Part shown: positions 27,859 to 37,189 of the stretch, in pieces
Layout of the letters: each line of letters starts with the position of its first letter
Numbering within the stretch: position 1 is the first letter of the stretch
DNA from: JAVBQL01 sp031549085
GTDB lineage: Bacteria > Spirochaetota > GWE2-31-10 > MWDO01
Length of the DNA: 64,000 bases
Direction: 5' to 3'
Assembly (NCBI GenBank): GCA_031549085.1
Contig: JAVBQL010000002.1
Location: 55,339 to 119,338 of the forward strand
Notes under the pieces: generated by a model
Databases searched by the model: none
Told to the model about the DNA's origin: nothing
The model's input: the letters and a program-made list of their open reading frames with translations, nothing else
Program-made: the position numbers and the translations under genes

Positions 27859-29001
27859 TTAAATTTTATTTAAATTTTTATATCCAATAATACTCTCTTT
27901 TATCATCTGATGATTTGTCTCATGTTTTCTCTTTAAGGGAGCTATTATCATCTCTTTAGAAAATAGGATATCACTCTCTGATATACCATTGTCCTCATCT
28001 GCAAAAAGAATAGCCACACCATCAATAGTTTTTACTATTGGTTTAAGGTAATACTTCCCATAAGATAGATAGTAGCCAAGCAAAGTTCCAGCCTTTTGAT
28101 TGTTTATATATTTATCATTAATGTTATATGTCTCAAGATCATATATAAAATAGAGCTTGTTATCAATAGATGCCTTCAATCTTATTTTTATGTCCTGCCC
28201 GCAAAAAGCACGAAGCTTTCTATCTATAATATCATTGCTGTCCCTATCCCAAAAAATAGTGCTCTCTTTTTTTGCTCTTGCAACTGTAGCAGCACTTCCC
28301 TCTTTAAGTTTGTAGTGCGGTTCATTATTCAATATCTTTTTTAGGGCTCTAATAATTGCCTCAACCCCAAGATTTGTTAACTTCACCAAAACTTCAATAG
28401 GTGTAGAGTATTTTGAAATCATTAGTGGTCTGCTTTTAGTTATTATATATCCAGTGTCAAAATTTGCTTCAACCTTATGAACTGCTCCCCAAACTTTTCT
28501 CCACCCCTCAAGTATAATAAATGTATCGGGCTCCATACCTTTAAGAAATGGGAGCGGCCCAGGATGATAATTTATAAAGCCAAGCTTTGGAATATTAAAT
28601 AGTCTTGGAGGAAGCCAGTTCCCATAAAAGATAATACCCAAATCAGCATCTATCTCTCCTATTTTATCAAGCCAGATTGAAACCTCTCTTGAAGACTCTG
28701 CATCATTAAGCATCTCCTCTATCTTTGGCTTAATCAAAGTTAGAGCCTCTGGGATAAAAAGCCTCTTTTTTAATTTAATGGCGGGATATAGATTTATTGG
28801 ATCACTCTCTTTTATAATGATGGCTGCAACATTATAGTTATTTCTCTCAAGTTCAAGAAGAAGCTTTAGACCATAATCTTCACTATCAGATGGGCGTGTG
28901 TCACCAAGATATAAGATTATTTTAAAAGAGTTAGGTTCTTTATTTTTATATAAATGTTCATCATCTTCATCATCACTACTTATCATATTTTTATACCCCA
29001 T
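27859..29001 (-). CDS. Formyltransferase-fold protein (Fmt/ArnA-like)
   Basis: A 380-residue protein with a formyl_transf_N-like Rossmann domain. The catalytic triad appears present: Asn and His in FINYHPGPLPFLKG and Asp in FDTGYII, matching the N-H-D set of 10-formyl-THF-dependent transferases. The C-terminal part (DRKLRAFCGQDIKIRLKA) resembles the Fmt C-terminal beta-barrel. The acidic N-terminus (SSDDEDDEHL) and NYHPG instead of NIHPS differ from ordinary methionyl-tRNA formyltransferase, so it may formylate another amine such as a nucleotide sugar. It sits four bases downstream of the receptor cyclase, suggesting one transcript with the two receptor proteins. Confidence 0.75.
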   Translation of the reverse strand: MGYKNMISSDDEDDEHLYKNKEPNSFKIILYLGDTRPSDSEDYGLKLLLELERNNYNVAAIIIKESDPINLYPAIKLKKRLFIPEALTLIKPKIEEMLNDAESSREVSIWLDKIGEIDADLGIIFYGNWLPPRLFNIPKLGFINYHPGPLPFLKGMEPDTFIILEGWRKVWGAVHKVEANFDTGYIITKSRPLMISKYSTPIEVLVKLTNLGVEAIIRALKKILNNEPHYKLKEGSAATVARAKKESTIFWDRDSNDIIDRKLRAFCGQDIKIRLKASIDNKLYFIYDLETYNINDKYINNQKAGTLLGYYLSYGKYYLKPIVKTIDGVAILFADEDNGISESDILFSKEMIIAPLKRKHETNHQMIKESIIGYKNLNKI

Positions 29002-29004
29002 CTA

Positions 29005-31770
29005 TCACTTATCGGTTAATATCAGCACACCCTCAGAGAGCTTCTCTTTTAGAGCCTTCTTACACATATTCATATAAAATTCCAATGCTACCACATCTGA
29101 TGGACACTTCTTTAAAATGGCACTAAAGAGGGAGTAGCTTCTCACAAAATCGAGCTTCTCATATGCTTCAATTCCCTTTTCAAAAAACTCGAGATACTTT
29201 ATACGCTCTTTTTTGAGAGATGAGCCAAGGCCATCAAGTACCTCATAGATTCTAACATTGTTTCCCTTCCCCTTAACTCTAACAAGCCCAAGATTTCTAA
29301 AAACATATAGCTCTCTTTGATGAAGCTTATCATAGGTGGTCTCACTTATTATTATAGAGGCTCCAAACTTTCTTGTTAGTCCCTCAAGTCTTGAGGTTAA
29401 ATTCACATTATCAGAGATAACAGTAGAATCAACACGCTGCTTCTCTCCAAGAATACCAAGCATCAATGTACCTGTATGGATTCCAAATCCAACCCCTATA
29501 GGCTGATAGCCTTTTGCAGCAAGTTTTTTATTAAAGTTATTTAAGAGGGCAAGGATCTCTGTTGCAGTCCTTAAGGCATCATCAGGCCCATTTGGATAGA
29601 GAGCCATTATAGAATCCCCTATATACTTGTCTATAAAACCAGAGTTCTCTCTGACTGAAGGTCCAACAAGACTTAGATATGAGTTTAGAAAATTGAAATT
29701 CTCTTCAGGTGTCAGCTGTTCTGATATTGAAGTAAAGCCTACAATATCACTAAACATTATAGTCATCTCTTTCTCTATCTGATCTCCAAGCTCAACCTCC
29801 ATAATGCTCTCTTTATTCAAGAATTTCAAAAATTCTTCAGGAACAAATTTATGGTAGGCCCTGTTAAGGCTTGTTATATCATTGATAAAGGAGTTGACAC
29901 TCTTTGCCATATTATTGAAAGAGATTGTAACATCAGCAAGCTCATCATTTCCCTTTGTTGGTATCGAGATATCATGCTGCCCCTTTGATATCTTAGAGGC
30001 TCCCTCTTTCAGGTCTCTAAGTGCCCTAAGCATATAGTAGGAGACAATACAGAGAACAATTATCATAACAATCGCTATTATAACAATGTTTCTTATTATC
30101 TTCCATAGAAGCTTCTTATTTGCTGTCTCAAAGGCAACATTGTCTTTGCCTATCTCTAATAGACCAGCAATATTGCCCTTGCTGTCAAAGACAGGAGCCA
30201 CCCCATAGAACCAGTTCCCCCACGCATCAACAGACTTTTCAATCAATATCTCACCTTTAATAGCCTGAGTGTATATGCTATCAGGTTCATTAAGATAGTT
30301 AAAAGGGTACTTTGCTGTTACACTATCATTAAGAAACATAATAGTATAGATATTGTCATCATCAAACTTTTTATGCAGAGTAAAATAGAATCCACTGTTC
30401 CATGGATCCATATTATAGTCAAGAAGCCTCATTATGCTCTCTTTAAGATTTTTATAAGAGTCGTTCATAAAGTCAAGCTGTGATTTTATATTATTAAAGT
30501 CATCTCCATCAATTGAGAGAGATATTGTCTGAAGCATTGATGCAATTTGGTTATTCAAAAGCTCCTCATACCTCTTTGTCAAATCGGTAAAGATAACAAA
30601 TGACGTTAAAATAATCGATATGATAATTATAGGGACATAGATAAGCACCTGCTTTATTATCATAGAGACCCTTCTCTTCAATACATATATATAGAAGAAT
30701 CTTGATAAAAATATAAAAAACACAGCCGCTAATAGCAATGCAAGATAGTATAGACCAACAATAATAAAAAACTTTGATGGGATAGCAGCACTATTTTCTA
30801 TATATTGTATCTCACCATTGCTTTTTAATTCTATAACAAAGACATCATTATTTATAAGCAGATCTTCATCATTGCCAACAGAGAGCTTATAGTAGACATC
30901 ATTTATCAAAACACCATATTTGTTTGGCTGCTCACGGCTTATAAGATTAGCAACCTCCCCCTTGTCACCTACCTTCATAATTGTCTTGTTTAATATATCT
31001 GTAAAATAGATATTGCCTCTATTCGATTTAACAAGATCAAATGGCAGAACATTAATGTTTTTATAGATAAGCTTCTCTCCCTCTTTTTGAGAGTAGAGAT
31101 ATATTTCACCAACCTTATTTGTGTAGATAAAAGAGTCTTCACCATAATAGGCAACGCTTGATATATAAATATTGGCGTCTTTGAATTTCATAACCTGTTT
31201 AAATGTGATTCTTTCAGTCCCAGTATTAAAGGTATAGGTAAAAACACCATCTTTCGTGGTTTCATACCATATTACCACATCATTAATATGATATATCGAA
31301 GTAAAGCTGCTTCTTTGAACATCTTGAGGAGTAACATCTTTCTCTGTGCGATTTTTTTGAAATATAACCTTATCAAACCGACCATCTCTGTTATATCGAA
31401 CAATCTCCTCTCTGATTGTATAAAAGCCATACTCATCAAAAACCTGATTTACCACATAGAGGTTTTCACCATAATCAACAGCAATATTGACTGCATTATA
31501 GAAGGTGTTGCCGCTCTTTTTGCCGCCAAATATTATATATTGAAGATTGTTTCCCTCATCGATTTTTAAAATACGCTTTGACGAATTATCAATGATATAG
31601 CGGTTTCCATTACTATCTTTTATGGAGACGCTTGGATATATAAAATTAAGCCCGTTTGGATCAATAGCCCTAATAAAATCATTTCTAAAGATCCCTATAC
31701 CAAAAAATATAATAAGAAGAAAAATAAAAAAGAGCAATATTCCACTGGCAATTTTTAAGAGGCTATTCAT
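29005..31770 (-). CDS. Receptor-type class III adenylate/guanylate cyclase with HAMP domain
   Basis: A 921-residue membrane receptor. Order: membrane segment (~5-28); NHL/beta-propeller-like region (~30-325, with YIIDNSSKRILKID and AVDYGENLYVVN); membrane segments near 333-360 and 373-397; an extracytoplasmic sensor segment (~398-545, NMDPWNSGFYFTLH, GNWFYGVAPVFDSKG, IAGLLEIG); membrane segment ~553-578; HAMP (~580-640); class III cyclase (~660-830). The cyclase has metal-binding Asp in MFSDIVGFTS and YIGDSIMAL and the VGFGIHTG strand, so it should be active, making cAMP or cGMP. A helical tail follows. It overlaps the start-proximal receptor-MFS gene by eight bases and shares its input module. 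Confidence 0.88.
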   Translation of the reverse strand: MNSLLKIASGILLFFIFLLIIFFGIGIFRNDFIRAIDPNGLNFIYPSVSIKDSNGNRYIIDNSSKRILKIDEGNNLQYIIFGGKKSGNTFYNAVNIAVDYGENLYVVNQVFDEYGFYTIREEIVRYNRDGRFDKVIFQKNRTEKDVTPQDVQRSSFTSIYHINDVVIWYETTKDGVFTYTFNTGTERITFKQVMKFKDANIYISSVAYYGEDSFIYTNKVGEIYLYSQKEGEKLIYKNINVLPFDLVKSNRGNIYFTDILNKTIMKVGDKGEVANLISREQPNKYGVLINDVYYKLSVGNDEDLLINNDVFVIELKSNGEIQYIENSAAIPSKFFIIVGLYYLALLLAAVFFIFLSRFFYIYVLKRRVSMIIKQVLIYVPIIIISIILTSFVIFTDLTKRYEELLNNQIASMLQTISLSIDGDDFNNIKSQLDFMNDSYKNLKESIMRLLDYNMDPWNSGFYFTLHKKFDDDNIYTIMFLNDSVTAKYPFNYLNEPDSIYTQAIKGEILIEKSVDAWGNWFYGVAPVFDSKGNIAGLLEIGKDNVAFETANKKLLWKIIRNIVIIAIVMIIVLCIVSYYMLRALRDLKEGASKISKGQHDISIPTKGNDELADVTISFNNMAKSVNSFINDITSLNRAYHKFVPEEFLKFLNKESIMEVELGDQIEKEMTIMFSDIVGFTSISEQLTPEENFNFLNSYLSLVGPSVRENSGFIDKYIGDSIMALYPNGPDDALRTATEILALLNNFNKKLAAKGYQPIGVGFGIHTGTLMLGILGEKQRVDSTVISDNVNLTSRLEGLTRKFGASIIISETTYDKLHQRELYVFRNLGLVRVKGKGNNVRIYEVLDGLGSSLKKERIKYLEFFEKGIEAYEKLDFVRSYSLFSAILKKCPSDVVALEFYMNMCKKALKEKLSEGVLILTDK

Positions 31771-34700
31771 TCTTTCTTCCCTCTTTTATATTTGATATTA
31801 TAAAAAATAGAGCTGCTGCTACTAATATCGCAATTCCAAAGACCCACATACCCTTTTTTTCTCCCATAATCAAGACCCAACCAAAGATGATTGGAGCCAA
31901 TATTTCAGCGATCTTCACTGCTACCTCAAAATAGGAGACAGCAATATCTTCACCAATCTCTTTAACTATCCTCAAGTCCAAAAAGTAGTCATTTTGTGCA
32001 ACAACGCAGAACCCTTCGGTTATACCCATAACAATGAGAGTTAGCACAAGTCCCAAAATATTGCCTGTTACAGCGAAGATAATAAGGGAGACCGCCCAGC
32101 CAGCTGAACCAAGGATCAATGCAAGTCTATCATCTTTGACACTCTTCTTAACAAAGCTGCTTACCACAGGGCCAAGATAGATTATCAATAACCCATTAAG
32201 CATAAATAGTCTACCAATATCAGAGATATTAAGCCCTTTTGACTCCGCAAATAGAGGCAGATAGTATGAGAGGAACATTCCTGCCGCATATGTTGGAATT
32301 ATTGCCAAAAGAAAATATGATAGAACTTTTATATTAAACAAAAATTTAAGTGCACTTACGAAAGAGAGCTTCTCTGAAACAGATTTTATAACCTTGTTGA
32401 TTATACTCTTGTTGCTGATTAAAATTTGATAGGCAAAGATAAAAGCAACGACAGCAAAAACTGATGCTATATAGAAAACATTGGAGAAGCCAAAGCGGTC
32501 TGCAAAAAAACCACCAAATACAGCACCAACGGTTACACCCGCAAGCCCACCAGAGTAGAAGTTTGAATAGGCACTGGACTTTATAATTGGATCTTTTTCA
32601 AGATTTATTATACTTCTTGAAGTGAGAAGTACAAGCCCTGAGCCAAAGCCCAATACCCCCCTGCTTATCAAGAACATATAGATATTTGCACTATAGCCCG
32701 ATAGAAGAAGCCCCACAAACGCAAATATTATACCAACAATCTGCAAAAATCTCCAGCCCATCTTTGATATAAAGGAACCGCCTATCAGAAGCCCAATACC
32801 AAAAAAGAGCATCTCTATGGAGATTGGGAGAGCAATCACGACATCAGATGGAAGTCCAAAGAGTGGAAGTGCACCTGATGAGAGAAACTCTACATAGAGA
32901 TTCTTCATCATAATTGGAACGAATGCAATTGACATACTTATTGCAAGTGAATAGATAAAATTAAATGGACGGACAAAGCTTGAATATGAGAAGAATGATC
33001 CTCCGTCAGGCAGGTCAAACCCATTTGATAGCTCAAATTCTTTCTTTCTTGTTAAAAGGTGTGCAAAGTAGATAATCTCAACAGATGTAAGTATCAGTAC
33101 AATAAGCATTGTAATTACATCAAGGAGTATACCCTGAACAAGCTTTTTGTTCTCCTGATTAAAACTGTAGAGGTCTGTTCCAATCTCTATGATAGCAACA
33201 ACCTCGCCTTTTGAATTTTTAATAGGCCCCATAGAGTAGATCCATGTTCCAAATTCATCTTGATCCTTCTCATGAGCAATATCCCCATGAAAAGCAAGAG
33301 ATGGAATGCTCTCATCCTCCTCATACCAGCCCATAAATGGGTGTGTTGGCCCAATCTCATCACTTAGATACATAAAACCACAAAAGGCATCATCGATAAG
33401 TCTATAGACTGCAAAATAGTAGCCGCTGTTCCACTTATCTTTGTTGTAGTTTAGTGCCCCTTGAAGGTCATTTCTAATCTTTTGATAGTCGCTTCCCATA
33501 AAATCTTTTTGAGATTTTATATTTTCAAAAAGATCACCATCAATTCCCTTTGAAATCAGCTGGACCATAAGGGAGCTCTTCTCTATAACAACATCCTCAT
33601 ATCTCTTTGAGAAGTTCGATATCATTATTGTAACAATAAGAGATGTTGCAACAGCAACAATTATAATCATACTGCTTATTGTATAGAGAATTTTGGGTAT
33701 TCTTCCTTTAAGTCTATACTTGTAGAGAATAATTACTAGATAGATGATTAAAAAGAGAGATAGAAGAGCCGCAAGATATATTGCCGTTCTCTCTATAATA
33801 TGAGAAGTTTTATATTCAATTTTATCAACATTATCAATAAGTTTATTTAAAACAAGATCATAGTGAATGATGGAGTTATTAATTGCACTGGTTAGAATTT
33901 TTTCACCATCATTCTCTATAATATTCACAAAGTAGAAGATACTCCTATCAACACCTTCAAGCTCATCTACAGAAAAGATTCTCTTCTCCCCTATCCCTCC
34001 ATCGCCTATTGTATATTGATATAGACTTAGCCCACCTATATCGGTGAAATATACATTAAGATCATTGTCAACAAATAGTGAATAGCAGACCTTTAAATAG
34101 TTTGCCTGCTCACTAACCATTGTGTTTGATGTGTACTCCTTCTTTTGAAAATCAAAGACCTTAATCTCACCCTGCTTTGTAGAGAAGATCCATCTGTTCT
34201 CATCAATCGCCTTTACATCATAGAACATAATATTTGCTCCATTATGCAGAAGCTTTCTTGATGAGACCCTATTATCTTTTTCGAGATTGAGCTGATAGTA
34301 GACAACCCCATCATCACCAAGTGCAAACCATGAGAGCTCTCCATTTCTAAAAATAAGAGAGAGGAACTCACCTCTTTGTACAAGTGTTGTCCTCTCTTCA
34401 TCATATTGTTTTTCATAAATCTTTGATAAAAATTTACCTTCAGGAGAGAACTTCAGAATCTCCTCTCTTTTTGTATAGAAGCCAGCATTGTCAGGGATAA
34501 GGTTTAGAATATAGAGGTTGCCATTGCTGTCCACAGCAAGGTCATTTGCATAAAAGAATGTCCCCTCCTTCCTTAAACCACCATCTATTTCAAAGAGAAG
34601 CCTGTTATCAGCATCTATTTTTATAACCCGTCTCTTTGACATATCTATGATATAGCTGTTTTTTTCGCTATCCATTATTGCTTTGTATGGTGAATCAAGT

Positions 34701-34807
34701 TTGAATGATGTTGAAAATAGATTTTCTGTTAATAGAGGGATATTAAATCCAACTATTGTGGCGAAAATTAAGAGTAGGACAACACTGAATAGTATTCTTT
34801 TTTGCAT
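31763..34807 (-). CDS. Receptor-MFS transporter fusion protein
   Basis: A 1014-residue protein. Its first ~600 residues copy the plan of the downstream cyclase: membrane anchor, beta-propeller-like region (YIIDMSKRRVIKID, AVDSNGNLYILN), two membrane segments, the same sensor block (YNKDKWNSGYYFAVY, FGTWIYSMGPIKNSKG, VVAIIEIG) and another membrane segment. The HAMP-cyclase output is replaced by a ~390-residue MFS permease, about 12 membrane segments, with VLGFGSGLVLLTSRSIINLEKD and GAVFGGFFADRFGFSNVFYI. This looks like a transporter gated by, or co-sensing with, an extracytoplasmic ligand domain. AGGAG precedes ATG 34807. The frame is continuous, so the fusion is not an artefact of my reading. 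Confidence 0.85.
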   Translation of the reverse strand: MQKRILFSVVLLLIFATIVGFNIPLLTENLFSTSFKLDSPYKAIMDSEKNSYIIDMSKRRVIKIDADNRLLFEIDGGLRKEGTFFYANDLAVDSNGNLYILNLIPDNAGFYTKREEILKFSPEGKFLSKIYEKQYDEERTTLVQRGEFLSLIFRNGELSWFALGDDGVVYYQLNLEKDNRVSSRKLLHNGANIMFYDVKAIDENRWIFSTKQGEIKVFDFQKKEYTSNTMVSEQANYLKVCYSLFVDNDLNVYFTDIGGLSLYQYTIGDGGIGEKRIFSVDELEGVDRSIFYFVNIIENDGEKILTSAINNSIIHYDLVLNKLIDNVDKIEYKTSHIIERTAIYLAALLSLFLIIYLVIILYKYRLKGRIPKILYTISSMIIIVAVATSLIVTIMISNFSKRYEDVVIEKSSLMVQLISKGIDGDLFENIKSQKDFMGSDYQKIRNDLQGALNYNKDKWNSGYYFAVYRLIDDAFCGFMYLSDEIGPTHPFMGWYEEDESIPSLAFHGDIAHEKDQDEFGTWIYSMGPIKNSKGEVVAIIEIGTDLYSFNQENKKLVQGILLDVITMLIVLILTSVEIIYFAHLLTRKKEFELSNGFDLPDGGSFFSYSSFVRPFNFIYSLAISMSIAFVPIMMKNLYVEFLSSGALPLFGLPSDVVIALPISIEMLFFGIGLLIGGSFISKMGWRFLQIVGIIFAFVGLLLSGYSANIYMFLISRGVLGFGSGLVLLTSRSIINLEKDPIIKSSAYSNFYSGGLAGVTVGAVFGGFFADRFGFSNVFYIASVFAVVAFIFAYQILISNKSIINKVIKSVSEKLSFVSALKFLFNIKVLSYFLLAIIPTYAAGMFLSYYLPLFAESKGLNISDIGRLFMLNGLLIIYLGPVVSSFVKKSVKDDRLALILGSAGWAVSLIIFAVTGNILGLVLTLIVMGITEGFCVVAQNDYFLDLRIVKEIGEDIAVSYFEVAVKIAEILAPIIFGWVLIMGEKKGMWVFGIAILVAAALFFIISNIKEGRKNE

Positions 34808-35073
34808 TTATATCTCCTAACTTTTTTATTAAAAATGAAGTTTTTATTTCACTGCTATAATTAATAAAAATGATTTTTAAGCTTTGTAATTATATTAAGA
34901 GAGTCTATTTAAAAATAGCGACTCTAATTAAGTATCGACAATTGCATTTGAACAATGTATCTATTGACCATCTAAATTCAGTCTATAATATTAAAGCCTT
35001 TTGTCAATATTTTTTTCATTTTTGTTTTTTTAGCTATTTTTCTTTTAAAAATTTGGTAGTCAATCATATAAAA
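34808..35073. other. Gene-free AT-rich leader of the receptor operon
   Basis: No convincing ORF. A short imperfect inverted repeat (AGAGTC.TATTT / AAATAG.GACTCT, about 34902-34926) is the only structure seen; it has no T-tract and may be an operator. The promoter of the receptor genes must lie here or in the repeats beyond, but I could not assign it. Confidence 0.35.
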
Positions 35074-35310
35074 CATCAAATGGTTAGTAAAACTTACTTC
35101 TATCTATTATCCTATCAATATATAACTAGCTATTAAGATCACTTTTTGGTTTCCTTAATCATTGCAAAAATATAAAACGAGCAAGCACTACTCAAAAAAA
35201 GAGAAAGAGAGAGAATAATTTTATATAGGCTGGGTTTTACTTTCTGTTAAACTTGATTGGAGACAACAGATAACAAGTGTTGAGAGTAACCATTTAATCT
35301 TGATTAGCGG
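35074..35310 (+). repeat. Dispersed repeat family B, copy B5 (internally shortened)
   Basis: Starts AAATGGTTAGT and ends AGTAACCATTTAAT, the family's terminal inverted repeats. It keeps the 5' half (GGTTTCC, ACGAGCAAGCACTACTCAAAAAAAGAG) and one arm of the central hairpin (AATAATTTTATATAGG). The second arm and much of the 3' half are gone. Confidence 0.7.
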
Positions 35311-35317
35311 CAAAATA

Positions 35318-35560
35318 AAAAAGAGAGGGGAGTATCAGTCCATACAATTTGCCCTTAATAGAGCTCATATAAGTCACATGTGAGCCCACGAAAGTAATGT
35401 TAACCTACTGATACTCCCCCTCAGGACAAGAGTACCAGCCCATATACAGTCATGAGCTCGCATCTCCCTGAGTAGTGTCCAGTCTATAAGGAGGTTAGCC
35501 TCAAACTAGACACAAAAAAAATGATAAGTTGGGTTCCACTTTGAACACGCTTACCTTGTG
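35318..35560 (-). ncRNA. Putative structured RNA between two family B repeats, about 240 nt
   Basis: GC-richer than its surroundings and without an ORF. Read leftward from a strong promoter (35567-35596), it forms a stem GTGTC...GGACAC (about 35476-35513), a second stem CTCAGG/CCTGAG (35421-35476), and a closing 13-bp perfect stem GGGGAGTATCAGT/ACTGATACTCCCC (35407-35419 with 35327-35339). A T-rich tract follows. No known RNA family was recognised. It sits between repeat copies B5 and B1. Confidence 0.5.
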
Positions 35561-35566
35561 AATTAC

Positions 35567-35596
35567 AGTATACTCTATTTTAAGCAAAATAATCAA
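35567..35596 (-). promoter_or_regulatory. Promoter of the putative RNA at 35318-35560
   Basis: On the minus strand TTGATT (35596-35591), 18 bases, then TATACT (35572-35567). No ORF follows in this direction until the repeats. Confidence 0.55.
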
Positions 35597-35639
35597 GTCT
35601 TATTTTTTGTAAGTATTTATATTTATTGTTTTACTTTAA

Positions 35640-35975
35640 GAAGAGTGAAACTTACTTCTATATTATCTTACTATTAATATCTAATAAACTATTAAACTTA
35701 CTTTCTAGTTTATATGTCAGCAAGAGAATATCGAATGCTACTCAAAAAAAAGAAGAAAAGAAAAAGTAGTTTTATATAGGTTGGGGTAGCACCCCACCTA
35801 TATAAAACTATTCTCTCTTTTTTTTATTACGAAGTAACAAGCTCTGCTTATTTTTTTAAGTGCTGTTTGCCCATTAAGTAAAGCTTGCTGACAAGTAAAA
35901 TACCAAAAAGATTTAAGTATCTGTGAAGTTGAAGTAACGGGAACAGACAAAATTATTGAAACAGACCATTGGAGA
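35640..35975 (+). repeat. Dispersed repeat family B, copy B1
   Basis: The family's conserved halves (ATGTCAGCAAGAGAATATCGAATGC on the left; ATTACGAAGTAACAAGCTCTGC and AAAAAGATTTAAGTATCTGTG on the right) surround a hairpin special to this copy: 35767-35787 pairs with 35791-35810 over 20 bp with one bulged base. The right end is ...GAAACAGACCATTGG, a worn version of the terminal repeat; the left terminus is also worn. Confidence 0.8.
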
Positions 35976-36061
35976 TTGCTTACAGTCTATTCATTAATAA
36001 AAAGGTATAAATTGCTAAAAAAGATTGATCTTTAGAATTTTTTATTATAGCATTTAGTCCT

Positions 36062-37189
36062 ATGAAAAATGCAATACTTATAATTGATTCTCCAACAAGA
36101 AATCTTGACCTATACTATGCCTCATCATTCTATTGTCTAGACCCATTTGTCTATTTAGAACTTAATGGTGAGAAGATAGGATTTATGCCATCAACAGAAA
36201 TAGAAAAAGCCAAAAAAAAATCTGCTATGACAAAATTCTATAACCTTTCATATGAGCTCTTAAAAATAGATAGTGAAAAAAAATATCCAGTGATAAAATC
36301 ATCGCTTGTGATAGATTTACTTCATCAAAATGGAATCAAAGAGATAATTGTTCCATACTCTATGTCTGTTATGGAGGCTGAAAACTTAAGAAACAATGGG
36401 TTCACTCTAACAGTGGTTGATGAGCCATTCTTCAAAGAGAGAGTGGAAAAAACATCAGAAGAGCTTGGGTTTATAAGAGAGAATAGCAAAAAAAATGTTG
36501 AGGTTATGGACTCAGTAAAAAATATACTTGGCGAATCAACAATCGAAAATGATGGAACACTGAAATATGATGGTGAGCTTTTGACGGCAGAGAGGCTTCA
36601 GCGGATAATTCTTCATCTATTTTTGGATAGAGACCTCACAACAGACTCTCTTATAACAGCTGTTGGTGATGATGGTGTCTTTCCTCATGAGGAGGGGCAT
36701 GGGCCAATATATGCGAACACATCAATAATTGTTGATATCTATCCAAAGAGTATAAAAAACCACTACTACACAGATATGACACGTACTTTTTGCAAGGGAA
36801 AAGCAAGCGACAGCCTGAAAAAAATCTATCAAACTGTTCTTGATGCGCAAAAATTTGCTATGGATAAGGTCTATGCAAATGAAGATGGAAAGATTATACA
36901 TGAATTTGTTGAAGCTTTCTTCTATAATAAAGGGTATAAAACAAGAACTATAGATGGGATATTGCAGGGCTTTTTCCATGGTACAGGACATGGGCTTGGA
37001 CTTGAGTGTCATGAGGCTCCAAAGATATCAACATATGGAACAAAGCTTCCAAAGAACTCTGTTGTATCCGTTGAGCCGGGGCTATACTACATTGGTCTTG
37101 GGGCAGTGCGTATTGAAGATTTAGTTGTTGTAAAGGAGTCAGGGATAGAGAACCTGACAAATTATGAGAAGAGGCTTGAGATAGAGTGA
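36062..37189 (+). CDS. M24-family aminopeptidase (Xaa-Pro peptidase-like)
   Basis: A 375-residue pita-bread-fold metallopeptidase. The C-terminal catalytic half shows the ligands in order: IIVDIYPKSIKNHYYTDMTRTF (two aspartates), GFFHGTGHGLGLECHEAP (histidine), VVSVEPGLYY (glutamate) and GAVRIEDLVVV (glutamate). The N-terminal creatinase-like domain is about 140 residues. It should remove N-terminal residues, possibly before proline, in the cytoplasm. There is no clear ribosome site before ATG 36062. The following PLP-binding gene starts inside its stop codon (GTGA), so the two are coupled. Confidence 0.88.
   Translation: MKNAILIIDSPTRNLDLYYASSFYCLDPFVYLELNGEKIGFMPSTEIEKAKKKSAMTKFYNLSYELLKIDSEKKYPVIKSSLVIDLLHQNGIKEIIVPYSMSVMEAENLRNNGFTLTVVDEPFFKERVEKTSEELGFIRENSKKNVEVMDSVKNILGESTIENDGTLKYDGELLTAERLQRIILHLFLDRDLTTDSLITAVGDDGVFPHEEGHGPIYANTSIIVDIYPKSIKNHYYTDMTRTFCKGKASDSLKKIYQTVLDAQKFAMDKVYANEDGKIIHEFVEAFFYNKGYKTRTIDGILQGFFHGTGHGLGLECHEAPKISTYGTKLPKNSVVSVEPGLYYIGLGAVRIEDLVVVKESGIENLTNYEKRLEIE

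Noticed and set aside
35300..35560. Possible CRISPR or tracrRNA-like region
   Set aside because: Stems and a promoter are present, but no direct repeats with unique spacers and no cas genes occur in the window.
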